Source: Fusarium oxysporum f. sp. lycopersici 4287 | Lineage: Eukaryota; Ascomycota; Sordariomycetes; Hypocreales; Nectriaceae | NCBI RefSeq assembly: GCF_000149955.1 | Contig: NC_030987.1 | Coordinates: 2,943,236 to 3,007,235, forward strand | Length of the DNA: 64,000 bases | Direction of reading: 5' to 3' | Part shown: piece after piece, positions 1-11,906 of the stretch | Numbering within the stretch: the first letter of the stretch is position 1 | Layout: the number at the start of each line of letters is the position of its first letter | Notes under the pieces: model-generated | Database searches by the model: none | What the model saw: only the letters and a program-made list of their open reading frames with translations | What the model was told of the DNA's origin: nothing | Program-made: the position numbers and the translations under genes

Positions 1-708
1 GATAGTATGGGGAACAGCCGTGGTGTCGGTTTCGCTCGGTAGGTGCGGAGGGCCAAGGATGAGTGTATGTGGCTAACAGAAGTACAGCTTTGAGAACCGA
101 GACATTTGCGATGATGTTATCGAGAGGTTCCATGGTTCGAGTGTTGGCGATGAAGGACTTCTCATGAACATTCGCTACGCTGACACTCCAGCTCAGAAGG
201 AGTTGAAGCGAGTCACCGCTGAGCGTCGCCAGTTCCGAACGAACGAGTACAACATCGGAGCCTACGGCACTCCCCTCGTCGGCTATGGTGGCTCCATGTA
301 CCCTTACCACGCCCAGAACCGACGAGCAGCCATCCCTATCACCCGGCTGTAAGTTCTAATGCACATTGTTTTCTTACATGAGTTGACATTTTCCCAGTCC
401 CATGCCCCCGGCTCCATCTGTGTCCGATACCAACAATGAGACTCGACGCCTGGCTTCTCAGCGTCAATCCATTGGGTATGAGACAGGGTTGCCCTGAGGT
501 TCTGTGACTTTCTTCTAACCCTTGGTATAGGACGGCTGCTATCGGGAGCACCGATGAAGTGATTGCCACACCCGCACCATCTGAATGCGACGAGAACGCC
601 ACCGTTCACGTAGATGCAATGGTGGCTGGCTCATCCTTCGATGCGTCCCCTTCAATCAAGAAGGACATCAAGAAGGACGTAAAGAGGGAGATCCAGAAGG
701 AGGTCTAA
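1..708 (+). CDS. RRM-domain RNA-binding protein, 3' part (5' end outside window)
   Basis: Seen: the window opens inside an exon. Four exon pieces join in frame (1-38, 88-348, 398-475, 531-708; stop TAA 706-708) through three 49-55 nt introns with good GT/AG ends. The join at 38/88 restores a textbook RNP1 motif, RGVGFARF, followed by the end of an RRM fold (xxIRYADTPAQKELK). After the RRM comes a short Gly/Tyr/Pro-rich stretch, then a tail ending in alternating Lys/Glu (IKKDIKKDVKREIQKEV). Known: RRM domains of this kind bind single-stranded RNA, and the ELAV/RBMS-type RRM shares the RGVGF core. Inference: a cytoplasmic or shuttling mRNA-binding protein. The paralogue cannot be named because the N-terminal RRM(s) lie outside the window. 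It converges on RIO2 (stop-to-stop 388 nt). Confidence 0.8.
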
Positions 709-1096
709 GATCTCGAACTGCCAACAGTTGAAATGGATTCTGTCTGGCTGGTGACGCCGGAACCCGCGCTTTCATTTATAATTTATCTCTCGTTTCCCCC
801 CTTCTTCTTGGAGTGTTTGGCTCAAGCATCGACAGTGTAGCCATCGCGGAACATCTTATGGTCTGGGGTAGCTGTTACACTCGAGGAATTCATGCCATGA
901 TATGATGTCATGAGCTTTTGTAGTTTAGATTCGGGGGCATTCGTGCCATAAAAGTCAGAGGAGGGCGTTTAGAGAGAATTTTCTTAATGTCATAGAATTC
1001 CTTCAATTATTTTGAGTCGCAGATTTGTTGTGAACGAAGATATGCTTGGCATGGCCTTAGTAAGCCTTCTAAGATATGGGTATCATTGTATTTCAT

Positions 1097-2377
1097 TCAT
1101 ACTGTCAATTTTGACATACTATCCTCTACCATATCCTCCTTCGAAGCCATAGCATCGTCGCCAAGCAGACCGCCTGATACCTGGCCATCATGAGGGTATT
1201 CTGTGTTATCTGCATCACTGTTTTCACTTTCTTCATCTTCGTCATTGTCGTCATCTTCATCTTCATCGTCTTCGTCCCCACTATGTTGAGCCGTTTGATC
1301 CCCCTTCTCCTTGATAGCAGCCTCAAGATCTTTCAACATCCTCTTTGTAAAGCCAGAAGCCTCTACTGTAGCGTCGAGTCGTTTCACGCCATCCTTCCCT
1401 ACTGTCTTTTTCGCATGCCTGAAAAAGGGGCCGGGTTCTGTTGGAACAAAGTGAAATCTGCGCTCAAAGAAGCGCTTGATGCAGTTCACGTCTCGATCAA
1501 AGTACATCTCGGCATTTTGATGTTCCATGGAAATCATTTGGGGGAAGTCAATGATGACAGGCTCGAGTGTAAGGGTCTCCTCTCCATCCTCAGATTTGGT
1601 AACGTTCTCCTTGATCAAGATGTTGAATTCATTGAAATCACCATGAATCAGTCCTTGTTTGGCGAGTCGGAGGATCAAGGCAATGAGATCAGCGTACAAA
1701 GATGCCGGATCAGGAACCTCCGCTATCTGTCGGAGAGGGAAAGCGTCTATTAACGACATGACAATTGTGTGCCGTGATTGTGCGATGGGCTCGGGGACGG
1801 GGAAGCCTTCTTCACGTAGAGCCTTCATGAAAGCAAACTCTTTCATGGCAGCGAGCCGTGAAAGATACATCCATGATCCAGATTGTCGATTCTTAAGGTA
1901 GTCTCGATTCGATTTGACGGTTCGGAAAGAAATTCGGCCCAGTCGATGGATTTTGAGGACTCGTTGGGTGCCGCTATGATCTGCCACAACCATAATATCA
2001 CTCTCTTTGCCCACACCAATTCTGTCTCCTACACTATAGACATCCTTTTTCTTGGCATAGGTGTGAAGTGCAAGGTAATCGAGTCCACCATACGTGAGTC
2101 GATATCCATCATATTTTGCCTCCTTCACACGCGCAATGAGACCGACTTTAGCGAGGGCTGAGATACTCTTATGAACGCTTCCGGCACCACCACGAAGGCG
2201 TGAAATCTTTTCGATCAATGATGTTGGTACAAGTTCGTGGTTCTTGCTTCCCATTTCGACCTATAATTGGTTTAAGTCTTGTGTCTAATCATGATGGCCA
2301 GGGCGTATGCATACTGCTGTCAAAACTCGCCAATCCTCAGAGGCGAGGTGGCGCATTGCCCGTGTATCTAACTTCAT
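1097..2377 (-). CDS. RIO2: RIO2 atypical protein kinase/ATPase, 40S ribosome maturation
   Basis: Exons 2377-2315 and 2260-1097, 408 aa. The first exon encodes MKLDTRAMRHLASEDWRVLTA, and splicing at 2314/2261 joins it to VEMGSKNHELVP, the conserved RIO2 start. An N-terminal winged helix (about residues 10-95) is followed by the RIO kinase domain: a shortened P-loop GVGKESD near residue 105, catalytic loop HGDFNEFN near 227, and metal-binding IIDFPQ near 255. The C-terminal tail is strongly acidic (Asp/Glu run around residues 350-385). Known: Rio2 binds pre-40S particles and uses ATP hydrolysis for late 18S/20S rRNA maturation. All key residues are visible. It is divergent from RPN1 with 472 bp between start codons, a probable shared promoter region. 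Confidence 0.96.
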
Positions 2378-2849
2378 GATGGGCCGCTGTTCTAGAGGGT
2401 TCCAGGAGAAATGCTTGAACCTCTATCTCAAGGATTTGTTGAAAACTGATGTTTTTTGTTGTTGGTGTTGGAGGGGTTGATGTTGTATGGTGGGGTTATT
2501 TTTTCTTGAAGATCTTATCGCTCGTTATCAAAAGTCTGCGTTCTTGGCAATGTGGGTCTTATTGTGCCGGCTTGCACGTGATGAGGCTGGGGCCAGCCAG
2601 GCGGCAGCGCTTCGCGTAACCCAGCAGAGCTACCGCTACCTACAGCAAAGCACCTTGAGCTTAGCCAAGCAGCCTCCATCACTTTCCATCCACAGCAACC
2701 CACGACCACGATACCACAACACTCAACCCTGACACGCCGCGATCACTGAGGACACAGCTCAGGCTCGCATAGTAGTTTACTTTTCTGTCTTTTTTCCCTG
2801 CCAATCTGTTCAGTGGACTCTACCAGGCGCCTAGGCCTACGACATCAAC
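2378..2849. promoter_or_regulatory. Divergent intergenic region between RIO2 and RPN1
   Basis: This 472-bp stretch lies between two start codons pointing outward, so it must hold both promoters and 5' UTRs. The small open frames inside it (around 2487-2732) have no coding character. I do not recognise a specific transcription-factor site. Co-regulation of the two genes is inference only. Confidence 0.5.
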
Positions 2850-5702
2850 ATGGCTCAAGACAGCGAGGTGCCCAAGGCGGCCGACAAGGGCAAGGGCAAG
2901 GCCGTCGACGATGCGAAGAAAGACAAGCAGCAGGCAAATGGAAAGAAAGAGGACGAGAAGATTGAGAGTATGAGGCCCTGCTGTTTGCATGAAATGATGT
3001 ACTGACTAGGGACCCAGCTGCTGAGGAGGAGCTCAACGAGGAGGACCAACAACTGAAGAATGAGCTTGAATTACTGGTCGAGCGCTTGACCGTAAGTTTA
3101 TGCGCAAGCAACCCCTTTGTGCAGTGGTCTAAACGACATACAGGAGCCAAACACGGAACTTTACAAGCCCGCCCTTGAAGCTATGAAGAACCTGATAAAG
3201 ACGTCGACGTCATCCATGACAGCAGTTCCAAAGCCCCTCAAATTCCTACGACCACATTACGAGTCCTTGACGAAACTTTTCGAGCAGTGGCCCGAGGGCG
3301 AAGACAGGACCTCGTTGGCGGATGTTCTCTCCGTCATCGGTATGACGTTTTCAGATGAAGACCGACAAGACACACTGTTTTACAGACTTCAAGCGCCTTC
3401 ATCTGATATCAGCTCGTGGGGCCACGAGTATACCAGACATCTCGCGCTTGAGATCGGAGAAGTGTATGGAAAGCGAATCGCAAATGACGAGTCCACCAAG
3501 GACCTGATCGACCTGGCACTTGTTTTGATCCCCCTCTTCCTCAAGAGCAACGCCGAGGCCGATGCAGTGGATCTTATGAGCGAACTTGAAATTATTGAGG
3601 AAATGCCCAAGTTCGTGGACGAAAACACATACGCTCGTGTATGCTTGTACATGTCTTCGATGGTTAACCTCCTTACCTACCCCGACAATGAGACTTTTCT
3701 CAAGACCGCACACGACATCTACATGGAATACAAGCAGTTTGCGCAGGCCATGGTCCTTGCAATTCGACTTCACGATTACGAACTCATCAAGTCCGATTTC
3801 GACAAGGCTGAAGACCCTGCCCTTCAGAAGCAGCTCGCGTTTCTGACTGCCCGGCAAAGGATAGCCCTTGATGTTGATGACCAGTCAGAAGAGAACACTG
3901 CCCTTGTGGAGTCCCTCGGCAACCTGAAGCTGTCGGAACATTTCAAGTCGCTGGGCAAGGAGCTCAACATCCTGGAGCCAAAGACTACCGAGGATATCTA
4001 CAAGAGCCATCTGGAGAGCAGTCGAGTTGCAGGAATGACCAACCTGGACTCTGCTCGGCATAACCTTGCAGCGGCATTCGTCAATGCTTTTGTGAATGCT
4101 GGTTTCGGCAACGATAAGATGATGCTCGTCGACGGTGAGAAGGAGACATGGGTCTGGAAGACCAAAGCCGATGGCATGATGTCCACCGTCGCCTCCATGG
4201 GCACTCTTTTGATGTGGGATATCGAGAATGGGCTTGACAAGATCGATAAGTATACGTACTCTTCAGAGACAGAGATTTCGGCTGGCGCAATGCTTGCTAT
4301 TGGAATTATGAATTCGGGCGTAGTAATGGATTCGGATCCAGCCATTGCCCTGTTGGCTGATGGGGACAAGCTTTACCATCCCAACCCCCTTGTCAGGACT
4401 GCCTGCATCATGGGTCTTGGACTTGCTTATGCCGGATCTAACAAGGAGGACGTTCTCGAGCACTTGCTACCTATGATCTCTGATGCTAGTGTTGATATGC
4501 AGATTTCGGCAATGGCTGCTTTATCCTGCGGTCTTATCTTCACTGGGTCTTCTCACCCAGAAATCAGCGAGGCCATTGTCACTACTCTAATGGACGACGA
4601 TCGCAAAAACCAACTGACTGACAAGTGGACACGATTCTTGGCTCTTGGTTTAGGTCTTCTCTTCTTTGGCCGACAAGAAGAAGTTGATGTTATCCTCGAA
4701 ACCCTGAAGGCTATCGAGCATCCTATGGCCAAGTCGACCGCTGTCATGGCTGAGATTTGCGCGTGGGCCGGTACTGGTGCTGTCCTTAAGATCCAGGAGC
4801 TTCTCCATATCTGCAATGAGCATCAAGAAGAGTCTGAAGAGAAGAGGGGTGACGAACTTCTACAGGCATACGCGGTGATTGGTATTGCACTTGTGGCTAT
4901 GGGTGAAGACATTGGCCAAGAAATGGTCCTGCGACAGTTCGGTCATCTCATGCACTACGGCGAGGCCAACATTCGAAAAGCTGTGCCCCTTGCCATGGGT
5001 CTCATTAGCCCCAGCAACCCTCAAATGAAGGTGTATGATACCCTCTCAAGATACAGCCACGACAATGATCCTGAGGTTGCTATCAACGCCATCTTTGCCA
5101 TGGGTCTTCTGGGTGCAGGCACCAACAACGCCCGATTAGCTCAGCTGCTTCGACAACTCGCCAGTTACTACCACCGTGACCAGGATGCTCTTTTTATGGT
5201 GCGAATCGCCCAGGGTCTCCTCCACATGGGTAAGGGTACTCTGTCAATCAGTCCCTTCCACACAGATCGTCAGGTTCTGTCCCGTGTAGCGGCCGCTGGT
5301 CTGCTTGCTACTCTTGTCGCTATGATTGAGCCCAAGGAGTTTATCACCGGCCAGTCACATTACCTCCTCTACTTCCTTGTCACGGCTATGCACCCCCGCT
5401 TCCTTGTTACCTTGGACGAAGACCTCAAGCCTCTCAAGGTCAACGTCCGCGTGGGTCAAGCCGTCGATGTCGTTGGCCAAGCTGGCCGTCCCAAGACAAT
5501 CACTGGTTGGCAAACTCAGAGCACACCTGTGGTGCTCGGATATGGTGAGCGAGCAGAGCTGGAAGATGAGGAGTATATCAGCCTCAACAGCACTCTAGAA
5601 GGCTTGGTAATTTTGCGGAAGGTAAGTTGCACAACGTTCAACAAACTATCCACACGTACTGACTCAAACTTGTAGAACCCTGAATGGGAAGCTGAGAAAT
5701 AG
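2850..5702 (+). CDS. RPN1: 26S proteasome regulatory particle base subunit RPN1 (PSMD2)
   Basis: Four exons (2850-2967, 3018-3091, 3144-5621, 5676-5702) give about 898 aa, normal for Rpn1. The ATG at 2850 opens a Lys/Asp-rich low-complexity N-terminus. The two early introns are needed to link it to the conserved core beginning EPNTELYKPALEAMK. The last exon encodes only eight residues (NPEWEAEK) and the stop, the usual Rpn1 end. The protein carries PC repeats, seen as recurring Gly-Leu-Gly/Ala units (for example ACIMGLGLAYAG, ALGLGLLFFGRQ, AINAIFAMGLLGAGT). Known: Rpn1 is the toroidal scaffold in the proteasome base that docks ubiquitin-like receptors (Rad23, Dsk2) and Ubp6. The gene is convergent with the OPT transporter. 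Confidence 0.97.
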
Positions 5703-6096
5703 ACGGTTTGAACTTGTTATTAGCATGGTTCTGGTTTCTAAAACCAGGCAAGTTACAACGCCAGACTTAATTACACTGTATTCTATGGTAATCTGCCGTA
5801 AGCGCAGTAAAGAAGCGGGTGGGAATAGGCATTATGATAGACGGAGAAACCAAGTTTCGAGTTTTATCTTGGTCCAAAAGCAACGTGCTATGTCAATTGA
5901 TGCTGAACCGAAACTGCCCATACTGTAGCCAAAGCTGATGCTACCTTTTGAATCAATGTAAATAAACCACGCCTTTGTAATAATGCCAATCGTAGCCGTC
6001 CATGCTGTCTATCATTGTGGCCCTCATAATGAGGACAAGAATCTATATGCAGTATTTTCCAAAAAGAAATATTTTTTTTCCAATGTCCTCGACTTT
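5703..6096. other. Convergent 3' region, RPN1 / OPT transporter
   Basis: This 394-bp stretch between two stop codons presumably holds both 3' UTRs and polyadenylation signals. It includes A- and T-rich tracts (around 6060-6080). No gene is supportable in it. Confidence 0.5.
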
Positions 6097-9000
6097 TTAC
6101 CATGTTTTGGGCCCGAAGCGCTCACCTTCCGGGAGGGTATTATATGAGCATGCTTGCCAGTCACAACCCTGCTTGTACACTTCAGTGCCCCACCACTTGA
6201 GATTCTTTGCAAGTCCAGGGTAGATGAAGCCGAAAAAGACAACTACTATACCAAAGGCAAGCCCAGAATCGAGGGCGGCGCTCAAGGTCATGGTGTACTT
6301 GCTCCACCAGGCATTGTGGCGGTTCTTGATAAGATAGTTGAAGACGTAGCATACAAGTACCCAGACGGAGAAGTTGAGGCCTGTTGCAGGAGGTATCCAG
6401 GACATGGCGCCGAAGATAACAGGAAGGTTGACCTTGCGGAGAATACTGGAGCGGTTACGTCGACAGTAAAGCCACAGGGGAATGGGGAGGAGAGCGCCAA
6501 GGGGGAAGAACCAGACCAGGGAACGATATATGGCCTTCGGACCAAAGAATTCGTTAGGTCCGACAACACCCCACAGAATGGAGCCGTTGAAGTGGACTCT
6601 TGCAATGGGACAGGTGAATCCATTCAGAGCTTCTGAAGTGCAAATGCCTTTGATGTTTGCGAACATCCAGTTGAGCACTCCAATCTGAGTTAGCGACGAG
6701 ACAAGTGTCGCGACGATCTTGAACAAGGAAGAGGATGCGAGGAGGAATCTTCATGTAATAGGCCGAGTTTTAGAGCAGAAGCGAATTTGAGGCCTTGCGC
6801 TGAGGAGATGTAGTGGTATGTAACGAAAAACCATGTTTGCNNNNNNNNNNNNNNNNNNNNNNNNNNNNNNNNNNNNNNNNNNNNNNNNNNNNNNNNNNNN
6901 NNNNNNNNNNNNNNNNNNNNNNNNNNNNNNNNNNNNNNNNNNNNNNNNNNNNNNNNNNNNNNNNNNNNNNNNNNNNNNNNNNNNNNNNNNNNNNNNNNNN
7001 NNNNNNNNNNNNNNNNNNNNNNNNNNNNNNNNNNNNNNNNNNNNNNNNNNNNNNNNNNNNNNNNNNNNNNNNNNNNNNNNNNNNNNNNNNNNNNNNNNNN
7101 NNNNNNNNNNNNNNNNNNNNNNNNNNNNNNNNNNNAAAGATGCCAATGGCAGTCATGGAGAGAAACGTGATTATTGACCAACTCAGGGGGGCATCCTTGT
7201 ATCTCTTCATGAGTTTGCTGTGAATATCTTCGCGGCTAATAATTCCATCTACATGAGAAGTGGATGTTGACATGCGCCTCTGGTCCTCGTCGAACGATTG
7301 TCGTGGTAAAGGCCCAGGAGAATCCGCTACCGGTTCATACTTCGGCTGCCCATCCTCGCGAGCCTCCTCAAGTGCTCGTTTCCAGGACCTCCATATATCC
7401 TGACCATGCCAACAGGCAGTATGCGTTAGAAGAGCAGCCAGACCAGCGAATTGAACACCATAACTCAACACGTATGTGATTGGCAAGAACACTCTGCTGT
7501 AGCTCTGATAGGCCTCTCGGTCAAAGAGAAAATCAGGTGTGAGAATCTTGCTGACATCGTAGACCTTGCCCGTGTTGTCGAAAACAGCAGCTGAAAGAAT
7601 TGGCATGTATGATGAGAAGAGAACGTTGGTGTAGTAGAGAATAGGTGCAATAATCCACATTACCACAGCTAAACCTCCGATAACATTCATAGCAGCCCAG
7701 AATGGGACAAGTAAAGGTGAGCCAACGTAGGTGACTTGCGCCCAGTCAAAGGTCAGGGGAAAGAGCCCAAGACCGGAGGAGACGCCGAACAGGTTTGCAA
7801 TAACGACATTTTTGGGCGCAAACCAGGTAATGACGTTGAAATAGCTAAGTGCTGGCATAAGTAGTCCGGGGAGAAAATAGAAGAGGAAGGATATAGTCCA
7901 GACGATGTAGAAGAATTTCCACCTGCTAATGGTCCAGCCCCCGGCAGGTTTGTTCTCCTGTTTGTGAAGCGTCGAGAACATGGCTGCCGACATAAGAGTC
8001 CCCGGCCAGATCATTCCACTGGGTCGAACAAGGAAGCGGCGTGTCAGACCTGCAAAGCCATAACCGAGAATCTGGGTGGATATAGTGAGAAGAAGCTGGT
8101 ACACGATAGGGGCTTCCTGGTTGTAGAACTGAGTCTGCTCAACAATAACATCTGTCGCAAAGGCGAAGCCAAATGCGACATTGCTGCTGACATAGACGCA
8201 AGTATGTTCTTTTTCGTTCCAACGACCTTGCGCTAACCATCTCCTCCAACGCGTGCGTCTCTTGATCTTATGCGACCCATGCGCATCGTCACTGACAGAA
8301 GTCGTCCGTACACCATCGATAAACTCCTCCTCGGGGTCATAAGGTCGCTTTAGCACAAAATCCCACAAATGTCCAAGAGGATGGACGAGCAATAAGGCAA
8401 TAACTGGAGTAATGGCAACACTAGGGTATCTTAAAGAGAAGAACAGATTGGTCGAAGAGCCTAGAATGGCGAAAATGACAGAGAGACACCACATGCGTGG
8501 CGTATTTATGGAGAGAGTGGTATTGTCTGTAGGCGGAACGGACGCGCGAACAGCCTCGTGAGGTGAGTTTTCTTGATGTTCAGAATCTGATGCGGTCGAA
8601 GAAGCGTCATCCAGCAGTGCGCCATCTTCGGACAAGTCGTCCTTCATGCTACCCTCGAGAACACCAGTATGCGTAGGTTCGGTAATGCCCAGGCGGCCTT
8701 CGAGACCCGAGACTAGGACGGCGCCATCGATCTCTTCGGATAACCTCGAGGAGGATTTCTTGCCAAGGATGGAGCGGTGCGAGGTCTCGCTGCGCAGTGT
8801 ATCCGGAACGTGACGAAGCTGGTGGGAATCGGGATCCCAGCGATCACTACCAGCGGGTGAATTATTGCGACTGGGTGTTAGTGAGACCGAACCGTAGGGA
8901 GCAGCGTCGGAGCGAGCGGCGGCGGAGCGCAAGAAGGGTGTCTTCTTGGAAGCCATATCTATCGTGTCGTCTATGGGTTGAGGAATGGCATCTAGACTAT

Positions 9001-9448
9001 CGTCGGAATCGATATGATCAGGAGGCTGCGCCGCATCTTGATTATCAACGAGAACCGATGGAGGAGCAGCTGAGGTTGGAGCTGAAGCGTGCGTAGAAGT
9101 AGATGCAGATGCAGGTGTAGATGCAAATGCAGCTGGGGTAGCAGCGGTAGTTAATGATGGAGGAGGTATATGAGAGGCCGGAGCCTGATACGGCAAGACA
9201 TGGCCCTTGGCTTGGACTGGGTGTGAGGGTGAGACAGTCACGGTGGACCTGGCAGAGGATGAGGATGCAGACGTGGATGTGGATGTTAGGGGCTGAAGGG
9301 CGACGTCCTGGCGGAGTGGAGGGGAATCACCAGCAACCCTGTCTCCAACCCTCTCTGCCAGGGACGAAGACGCTGAAGATTGGCGGCTTAGGCTTCGTTT
9401 GCTGGAAGAGATGGAGGCCGAGGATGAGTTGGTGGTGTGTTTACCCAT
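6097..9448 (-). CDS. Oligopeptide transporter, OPT family (interrupted by assembly gap, frame errors at gap edge)
   Basis: Reads 9448 to 6097, with 295 N at 6841-7135. The first ~300 residues are Ser/Thr/Ala-rich and look disordered. Then come an OPT-type SPHEAVRASV motif (variant of SPYxEVRA), TPRMW, and many hydrophobic segments including the FRYPSVAIT-like RYPSVAIT. After the gap the conserved order is visible (ANMVF, YISSAQGLKF, ALKLG, YYMKIPPR, IVATL, WMFANIKGIC, then FNGSILWGVVGP), ending GERFGPKTW. These blocks fall in different frames, separated by single extra bases in short homopolymers within about 115 nt of the gap. The extras sum to three, so the outer frame is regained. Known: OPT proteins are proton-coupled importers of small peptides and related substrates, usually at the plasma membrane. 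The substrate cannot be told from sequence. I think it is an intact gene with local sequence errors rather than a pseudogene. Confidence 0.9.
6841..7135. other. Assembly gap (295 N) inside the OPT transporter gene
   Basis: A run of N in the middle of the coding sequence removes roughly 98 codons, if the estimated length is right, covering transmembrane segments just before the conserved YISSAQGL block. Its non-round length suggests a size estimated from read pairs. The frame before and after the gap cannot be related. Confidence 0.99.
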
Positions 9449-11906
9449 GGCGGGGGCGTGTATCGTGTATCAATATCTGGCTACCTTACCTATGGATATG
9501 ATATCCACACTATCGTTGACTAACAAGCCAAGCCAGCATGAACGAAATAGCGGCTTAGGAGGGGCGTGATCGAATGGGCTCCAGCTCTCATCGACCTGGC
9601 GTGTGGCATTGCCTTGTAATGGTATGGAGCAGCATCAAAAGGGCCCTGATACCATAAGAGAATGTGGTTAGAGGGGCCGTCCGCTAGCAAAGTGCCTCAA
9701 AAGGATCCAATTGTCAACAGGTGGATGACATTAATGACAAAAAAGTATATACAAAGGCAGTGATAGGTAGAGAGACATAAAAAAGCAAAGGCTACGGCGC
9801 GTTACGGGAATGCCCATCAAGCAAGCAAGAGCTTTTGGAGAAGACAGCCCTGTCTTTACGCGTGGGGAGTTCAAGGGTTTTGAGTGGGGTGGTGACCAGG
9901 ATGAAGCGGATGACTAGGGGGAGTCGGTGACGGGATGACGGCAATCTACTGAGGCAAGACAATACATTGAGCATTGTGCATTCTGCATAAGTTAATAGTA
10001 GGCAGCTCGGGCAATGTCTATGGGTATGATTCAGAGAGTATGCGGTGTATGAGAAGAATAGACCACATGAGCATTGATATTGGTGCTGAAAACACTATTG
10101 ATAGTTGCATTACTTGCTAACAACGCTTCATTTGAAGGTGCCAGGAATGAAAACTACCCAATTGCAATTCACAAATAGTTGGGAAGCCAAGTGCCATTCC
10201 ACAAGAGGGCACCCAGATCTTTGCCAAAATGAATGAATGGCTGTCTTCCATCTCACATGTTTATTGGGTACCAGGCAATTTGTTTATCAGTTTCATACAG
10301 CAGGGCAGTTCTGGGAGTTGTTGGTGCCATATACCAAATCAGACACATAAGGTACTCATAGCCTTCAAGTGGCTGCAGCATACTGGTGTTTCACGAACCA
10401 CAGAGATGCTTTTGATCTCTATCTTTCCTCATTCTCAGTCATATAAACCCTTGTTCCCGTCTCCAAGACGCACTGAGCACCAAGCACCTCATCGTCACAG
10501 CCGGCAGCAAACAAGCGGGCCGAACCAAAACCCCTGACGTCCCCATCTCGGCTACAGGCTACAGGGAACGTTCAAATTTCTGAGGATGGTTGATGGATCT
10601 GATTAGATAACACCCGAAGATGTGATCACAATCACAAACCAAGTGCCTGTGTGTTCCAATGGTACCCTGGCTGTCCTCTGTCTGGCCTGTTTGGCGGCCC
10701 TTTTTGGCCCTGTCTCTGTCACTATCAGAGCATCTAGGAACCGTTCCTGACACCTTGATGATCCAGATAGATAGCTCAACAGCCTAAGAGCCTTACGTTA
10801 CTGAACTTGTAGATCTGCCGCTGTTCGTTCGTAATCGAGCAATTATACGTCAGCCTTCTGCCTCGTCGCGAGACGATCTGGTAGTGAATCCCATTCCTCT
10901 CTATAGACAGCGGACCCTTGAAGGCATTTCTTACGACACGCCCCAGTCCCTGGAAGGAATTCGGATCCTCATTTCAGACATCCCACGCGTTAACCGCCCA
11001 TGCTCAAACTTCTTCCTCGTCAGCAATGCCTGAGACATGGCTTTAGCTAGCGAGGATTGGGTTCGTCCCAACTTCTGAGCAATAGAATGCCGCCTATTGC
11101 AAATGATAAGCTTTTTCTGGTGCATGGTGAACCATGAGATACGGACGGTTTTTCATGGTCTGAAGCACCAGGCTCGAATTACGTGCCATTTGAGAATTTC
11201 TGCCAATCCGAGACCTGACAATTCAAACTATCTGATATCAATTGCATTTCCAATCGTGGTCTGCAGCCTACTACCTGGTGGAGATAATATCTCCTTACGT
11301 TATACGGTGCTTACAGACAGCCATGCATGGTTGATGAGCGTTATGAAATCCCAGGTTGACACCATAGCTTCTTTATGAAAGTCGTTACGTACTGAGCCGT
11401 CTTTTCCTCGTTCCCAAAGCCTAGGATCGATGATTGATGCTACCAAATATTCCCATCTAGCCTTCGCGTGGGGGTTTACCATCAGGTCCCTTGGACAGAC
11501 TCCGCAACAGTTGAGCAATCCGTAACCTCCAAATATTCGCTTCGTCGTCTTTTTCTCAATATCCGCCGTTGTCGACTGAAATCCAGATATAAGGGCGATT
11601 GGAGTGGAATTAGGCTTTCATTTTATCTCCTCGGGCCTCACCGCCGATGCCGCCTGTCATGTCTCAACATTAGACGGCGTCGGCTTCCGTTCACATGATG
11701 GCGATGACGCCAGAGAGCGATTTGGGTTCGGCGCGTATCCGCTCCGTCGGTCCCAAGGGCGTGTCACGCCGGGAGCCTTTTATTCTTAGCGCAGCATCCT
11801 TCCATGGAAGCTTCTCCAGCACGTTATCCAAAATACAGTTTTCCACCAACAAACAGGGACAATCGCCAATCCACCATCTTGGTTCATCTGTCTTGTCAGC
11901 CTCGCC
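9449..11906. other. Gene-free stretch between the OPT transporter and FTHF cyclo-ligase
   Basis: 2.46 kb between two outward-facing start codons, so it holds both promoters. Only short frames without conserved sequence are present. A TATA-like element (CATATAAACCC) lies near 10440. The 3' 400 bp is rich in CG-containing words, but I see no conserved protein. No tRNA, transposon or inverted repeat was recognised. Confidence 0.5.

Noticed and set aside
1190..1753. 187-codon plus-strand frame
   Set aside because: Antisense shadow of RIO2; its Phe/Ile/Val-rich start is the complement of the acidic tail codons.
6154..6636. 160-codon plus-strand frame
   Set aside because: Antisense shadow of the OPT transporter C-terminal exon.
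6097..9448. OPT gene as a pseudogene
   Set aside because: All frame breaks cluster at the gap edge, are homopolymer single-base gains and cancel to three; the rest of the gene is intact with conserved residues.
9449..11906. Possible small gene around 11468-11943 (three overlapping plus-strand frames)
   Set aside because: Frames are short, mutually overlapping and run into the FTHF cyclo-ligase promoter; no conserved residues seen.
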